A stretch of 64,000 nt of DNA from Altibacter sp. HG106. Lineage in GTDB: Bacteria; Bacteroidota; Bacteroidia; Flavobacteriales; Flavobacteriaceae. The stretch spans positions 62,001-126,000 of the forward strand of contig NZ_JAQQTD010000002.1 of assembly GCF_028561755.1 (NCBI RefSeq), in the 5' to 3' direction. Both the position numbers and the translations under genes were made by a program. The notes below the pieces were generated by a model. That model had not been told where the DNA came from, searched no databases, and saw only the letters and a list, made by a program, of their open reading frames with translations. This document shows positions 60,645 to 64,000 of the stretch, piece by piece. Each line of letters starts with the position of its first letter. Within the stretch, counting starts at the first letter, position 1.

Positions 60645-62876
60645 TTAAAATCCATACGCCACGGCAAAATTAACCCCAAATGGATGCCCAGGACGTAACC
60701 CTGCGGGAACTCTCGATACTGCATAGGTTGTATTAAAAAGATTTATGATGTTCGCAGACAGGGTAAAGTTCTCATCAATAAAATAACGGGCAGACAAATC
60801 CACTATGAAGTTTGAATCTACTTTAAAGTTTTCCGGGATTGGTCCAGAACCTGCTTTTGTTCTGAAAGCACTAGTATATCTTGAATTTACATTTACATCA
60901 AACTTTCTGTGCTGCAACCCTAATGACGCGTTGAATTGATTTCTTGCAATATAAGGTATCTCATCGCCTACGGTAACTACACCGTAAATATCCTCATTAC
61001 TGTCAAAACTGGTTAAAAATTCAGTATCGGTAAGGGTGTATGAGATGGATAAGGGCAGCTTAAATCTACTACTTTGTTTATGCAACAGGTTGTAATTAAG
61101 CAAAACCTCGATACCACTTACACGAACTTCGCCAGCGTTAAATTGGTCAAGGCTTCCTGTACCACCAGTAGCGGCCAAATCACTTCCAAGTAGGTTTTGG
61201 TAGTCATTGTAAAAGCCTACGACTTCGCCGTTGAAACCTTTAAAGCTAAATCGGGAACCCAATTCATAATTAATGCTTTCTTCAGGATTTTGCCCTGGGG
61301 TATTACTTGGCGGTGAAAAGCCTTTATGAACACCACCAAATATTGAGAGGTCATTACTGAACCTATAATTAGCCCCAATTCCAGGAATCCAGACATTTAC
61401 TTCGTTTTCTCTAATCGATAGGTCTTGACCAGTTCGTGAAGGGTCGTCAGTACCATAATCTGTCCGGGTTAATGTGATATTTTCATAGCGCAACCCTGGC
61501 GTCAAGGTCAAATTTTCAATTTTTACCGTGTACAGTAAATGTGCTGCCAGTGCTTTAGCACTGCTTATACGGTTAGCATCTGTTCCTTTTTCGCCAACGG
61601 TAGTCCGTATCATTTCTTGGTTTTGAAAAGCATATCTATCCACCCATTGAAACCTGTCCTCGTCATCTTCGTGGTAGCGTATTCCTGCTTCTAAGTGCTG
61701 TATCCATTGGTTACCCCATTTTAGCGTAGCAACAGATTGAATTCCGTTTGAAGTATAGACCCTATTGTTTGCCTTTATACCCAAAGCATCGGGTTGGGTG
61801 TCATCGTTGCCCAAGAGCGTTTGATATTCAGAAGGAAAATTTTCTGGTGATGATAAAATATTGTTAATACTTACGCGTTCACCTAAATTTACATCATCCA
61901 ATTTATACCAATTCCGTTTAAATCTATTGAGATAGCCTGTGGTCCTTATATCAAGTGATGGTGACAAACGGATAAAATGGGTAAGCTGGTATTGTTGGTG
62001 TTCGGCGTTAATAACATCTTCTGAAGAAGCTCTATATCTTCTAAAAGTGTTTTCCTCAAAATCTGCGTCTGTCAGTCCCAAATAGGTCTCGTTGGCCACT
62101 TCTTCTGAATATTGGATTTTAAATAGTAGCGACTGATAAATTTTGGCATCCAAATTTGTATTTATTCTAAATTTGGCCAAATAATCTGTCTTGTCGAAAC
62201 CCGTGTTGCCACCTCCGTCTAAATCCTTGAAACCATCGGAACTGTAGTTGAAATAATCCGTCACAAACCCAAAATTCTTAAAACTATTACCTAATATCAA
62301 TTGGGTGTTTCTTGAATCATAATTTCCTGCAGCAATCGACGCTTTTCCAGAAAATTTTTCCGGTATACGAGAGGATATCATATTTATGGCACCACCTGTG
62401 GTGTTGGGCCCGTACTGTATTTGACTGCTTCCCTTTAACACCTCTATGGCTTCCATTCTGCCAATAGTAGGAAAATAGTAGGCAGCTGGTGCACTGTAAG
62501 GGGCAGGCGCAATTAACACACCATCTTCCATTAAATTAATCTTAGCGCTACGCTCAGGCGAAGTACCCCGTAGACTAATATTTGGGCGTAATCCAAAACC
62601 ATCTTCTTCGTAGATATTAATACCTGGAACCGTGCGTAAAATTCTATTGATGTTGGTATAAGAGAATTTTTTTAAATCTTCATTTGAGATATAAGTTGCA
62701 GAACCCGTTTTGTTCCGTGCCTCAAATTTACTACCCAATAATACATTTCCCGTAACGACGACTTCCTTAAGTCGCTCGGTTTGTTGCGTAGTTGAATCTT
62801 TTTTTTGTGTGTTGGTCTGTGCCAATCCCGAAATATAAAATAGCAAAGCAATTGCTGTTAAGGGTATAATTTTCAT
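60645..62876 (-). CDS. TonB-dependent receptor (FecA-like, siderophore or metal type)
   Basis: 743 residues. Signal peptide ends FYISGLAQ. The plug region (about 45-160: LKEVVVTGNVLLGSKFEARN, then LRTVPGINIYEEDGFGLRPN) is FecA-like, and the last residues (FGVNFAVAYGF) end in the aromatic barrel signature. The closest style is the iron dicitrate/copper-linked receptors of Bacteroidota. It stands between two HYC_CC_PP genes and may bring in metal or act as sensor. Confidence 0.9.
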   Translation of the reverse strand: MKIIPLTAIALLFYISGLAQTNTQKKDSTTQQTERLKEVVVTGNVLLGSKFEARNKTGSATYISNEDLKKFSYTNINRILRTVPGINIYEEDGFGLRPNISLRGTSPERSAKINLMEDGVLIAPAPYSAPAAYYFPTIGRMEAIEVLKGSSQIQYGPNTTGGAINMISSRIPEKFSGKASIAAGNYDSRNTQLILGNSFKNFGFVTDYFNYSSDGFKDLDGGGNTGFDKTDYLAKFRINTNLDAKIYQSLLFKIQYSEEVANETYLGLTDADFEENTFRRYRASSEDVINAEHQQYQLTHFIRLSPSLDIRTTGYLNRFKRNWYKLDDVNLGERVSINNILSSPENFPSEYQTLLGNDDTQPDALGIKANNRVYTSNGIQSVATLKWGNQWIQHLEAGIRYHEDDEDRFQWVDRYAFQNQEMIRTTVGEKGTDANRISSAKALAAHLLYTVKIENLTLTPGLRYENITLTRTDYGTDDPSRTGQDLSIRENEVNVWIPGIGANYRFSNDLSIFGGVHKGFSPPSNTPGQNPEESINYELGSRFSFKGFNGEVVGFYNDYQNLLGSDLAATGGTGSLDQFNAGEVRVSGIEVLLNYNLLHKQSSRFKLPLSISYTLTDTEFLTSFDSNEDIYGVVTVGDEIPYIARNQFNASLGLQHRKFDVNVNSRYTSAFRTKAGSGPIPENFKVDSNFIVDLSARYFIDENFTLSANIINLFNTTYAVSRVPAGLRPGHPFGVNFAVAYGF

Positions 62877-62911
62877 TTGAAATTTTATTTAGAATGATTA
62901 TAAATAGAGCC

Positions 62912-62919
62912 CAAATGTA
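62912..62919 (-). promoter_or_regulatory. Promoter of the TonB receptor gene
   Basis: On the minus strand the bases read TACATTTG (consensus TAnnTTTG) about 36 bases before the ATG, and a TTG lies 21 bases further upstream in the -33 position. Confidence 0.65.
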
Positions 62920-63109
62920 ATATACTCTTTATATATCTTCCAAGTTATTTAGAATAATTCTTAATAATTATTTTTTAAAATCATTTATGATTGAGATACA
63001 ATGAAAAATCATACACATAAAAGTGTAGATTCCTAATAAATCTTTTTAAATTTTTAATAAAATGAATCCAAAATATTTGTTAATTAGATAAGCTTTGGCA
63101 AAAAATTTA

Positions 63110-63117
63110 TACTTTTG
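63110..63117 (+). promoter_or_regulatory. -7 box of a probably leaderless transcript
   Basis: TACTTTTG fits TAnnTTTG and ends eight bases before the ATG at 63126, so the 5' leader would be only a few bases. Confidence 0.6.
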
Positions 63118-63125
63118 TAGCATTG

Positions 63126-63542
63126 ATGAAAGATTTTATAAAAAAAATAGTATCTTTTATGATGGCTCTTTTGATGCTGTCCTCAACCTTTTCTTTTACG
63201 GTTGCGAGTCACTATTGTGGTGATACATTGGTAGATTCATCAATTTTCGGTCACGCTGAAACTTGTGGAATGCAAGTTAAAAAAGCAGTATCTAAGACCG
63301 ATTGTGATATTTCAGATAAATCTTGCTGTACAGACGAACAAAAACTGGTAGAAGGGCAGGATACACTCAAAACTTCATTCGATAAATTAGAAAAAGAACA
63401 AAAACGCTTTGTTGCAATTTTCGTTTCTAGTTATGTTCAACTCTTCGAGTCCGAAGAAGTTGATAATGGGTGGGAAAAAAATTATATTCCGCCCCCCTTG
63501 GTCAGGGACGTTCAAGTTTTAGACCAAACTTTCCTTATTTGA
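63126..63542 (+). CDS. HYC_CC_PP family exported protein, plus-strand copy
   Basis: 138 residues from the ATG at 63126 (MKDFIKKIVSFMMALLMLSS); a TTG one codon upstream is unlikely. HYC is at 29-31, CC at 67-68, PPP at 122-124. It is a paralogue of the minus-strand copy at 60065, with about a third of its residues shared by eye. It is placed 103 bases before the third RND pump and is likely in the same transcript. Confidence 0.86.
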   Translation: MKDFIKKIVSFMMALLMLSSTFSFTVASHYCGDTLVDSSIFGHAETCGMQVKKAVSKTDCDISDKSCCTDEQKLVEGQDTLKTSFDKLEKEQKRFVAIFVSSYVQLFESEEVDNGWEKNYIPPPLVRDVQVLDQTFLI

Positions 63543-63545
63543 TTT

Positions 63546-63634
63546 TTAAGTAATTGCTTATTAAGTCCAACATTAATTTGTTTGGGCTAAACTGCCTGTA
63601 TCTTGTTTTTTTAACAAGTAGTCTAATTACTTAA
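63546..63634 (+). promoter_or_regulatory. Nested inverted repeats before the third RND gene
   Basis: TTAAGTAATT (63546-63555) and AATTACTTAA (63625-63634) are perfect 10-bp arms. A small hairpin CTTGTT-TTTTT-AACAAG (63602-63618) lies within. The pump ATG is at 63646. Confidence 0.5.
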
Positions 63635-63645
63635 TAATTATTTTT

Positions 63646-64000
63646 ATGCTGAATAAAAGCATCAAATTTCTTATAGAAAACAAACTTGTCGCCGTTATAT
63701 TGCTCGCCTTATTCGTGGGTTGGGGAATCGTTAACGCACCCTTCAATTGGGAAACAGGTATTTTACCAACTGATCCTGTAGCGGTTGATGCCATTCCAGA
63801 CATCGGCGAAAATCAGCAAATTGTTTTCACCAAATGGCAAGGGCGTTCACCGCAGGATATTGAAGACCAAATTACCTATCCACTTACAACTTCATTGTTG
63901 GGAATCCCTGGTGTCAAGACCATCCGAAGTTCTTCAATGTTCGGTTTTTCCAGTATCTATATCATTTTTGAAGAAGATGTAGAATTTTATTGGTCGCGAA
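63646..64000 (+). CDS. CusA/CzcA-type RND pump, N-terminal part
   Basis: The first 118 residues of a third HME-RND pump, continuing past the window end. MLNKSIKFLIENKLVAVILL is the first helix; DAIPDIGENQQIVFTKWQGRSPQDIEDQITYPL is a near-textbook CusA porter-domain start. This pattern, together with the neighbouring HYC_CC_PP protein, favours Cu/Ag efflux. Confidence 0.92.
   Translation, partial: MLNKSIKFLIENKLVAVILLALFVGWGIVNAPFNWETGILPTDPVAVDAIPDIGENQQIVFTKWQGRSPQDIEDQITYPLTTSLLGIPGVKTIRSSSMFGFSSIYIIFEEDVEFYWSR

Larger units (their letters stand above)
13605..64000. mobile_element. Putative genomic island (left part), tRNA-Leu-associated, metal resistance and energy genes
   Basis: From the tRNA-Leu on, gene content changes from housekeeping to ParB-like and DUF932 maintenance genes, several metal-efflux cassettes, a defence patch and a 22-kb co-directional block. 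No integrase, relaxase or transposase is visible, and no second copy of the tRNA 3' end is found in the window, so the right end is outside it and the element class (integrative-conjugative element, integrated plasmid, or mosaic island) stays open. The left boundary is inferred from position only. Confidence 0.55.

Overview
The window is from a Bacteroidota genome, almost certainly a flavobacterium (Flavobacteriaceae-like). The evidence is family content (GLPGLI protein, CarboxypepD_reg-type TonB receptor, HYC_CC_PP proteins, DUF1206, an M56/BlaI pair without a penicillin sensor, a CzcA-TolC fusion), promoter boxes of the Bacteroidota type TAnnTTTG, scarce Shine-Dalgarno sequences and moderate to low GC. 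Species cannot be told from the sequence alone.

1-13.2 kb looks like ordinary chromosome: the tail of an unidentified surface or phage-like protein, a BlaI/M56 regulatory pair with two operators laid over its own promoter, a PhnA-family protein, a membrane TolB-like/TPR protein, a DUF1206 membrane protein, a DoxX protein and an M20 dipeptidase, with a decayed copy of the dipeptidase 3' end. An AT-rich patch (about 9.0-13.4 kb) holds two tandem small secreted four-cysteine peptides followed by a GLPGLI protein and an outer-membrane TonB-type receptor.

At 13.4-13.6 kb lie a 5' tRNA-Leu fragment and an intact tRNA-Leu(UAG). Everything to the right, to the end of the window, reads as a mobile or plasmid-derived island: ParB-like and DUF932 maintenance genes that share a structured leader, then metal-resistance cassettes. 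No integrase, relaxase or transposase is inside the window, so island type and right end are unknown.

Plus-strand island (16.9-33.6 kb): a Cys-rich exported protein, CzcA-TolC fusion, adaptor, CDF-like transporter and Fur-family regulator; SpoIIAA-like and DUF3703 proteins with a CPC-type Zn/Cd ATPase; a His-rich exported protein with a TolC/His-rich lipoprotein/CusB/CusA operon. A small defence patch (33.9-36.6 kb) follows: a PD-(D/E)XK nuclease, a possible HhH-GPD protein, and an AbiEi/AbiEii pair whose toxin is cut short.

Minus-strand island (58.5-36.6 kb) is a tightly packed block of 25 co-directional genes combining copper handling (Met-rich protein, CopZ-like HMA protein, TRASH-like protein, CPH-type CopB ATPase) with an energy and carbon-survival set: type II (archaeal-type) GAPDH, class I aldolase, phosphofructokinase, D-lactate dehydrogenase, NDH-2, NhaA, dicarboxylate carrier, universal stress proteins, AMP phosphorylase and PRPP synthetase. 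An HMA-AraC fusion regulator, two HYC_CC_PP proteins, a TonB receptor and the start of a third CusA-type pump close the window. The most notable pattern is that all three RND efflux systems are preceded by a small exported metal-binding protein whose start codon sits almost on the predicted transcription start.
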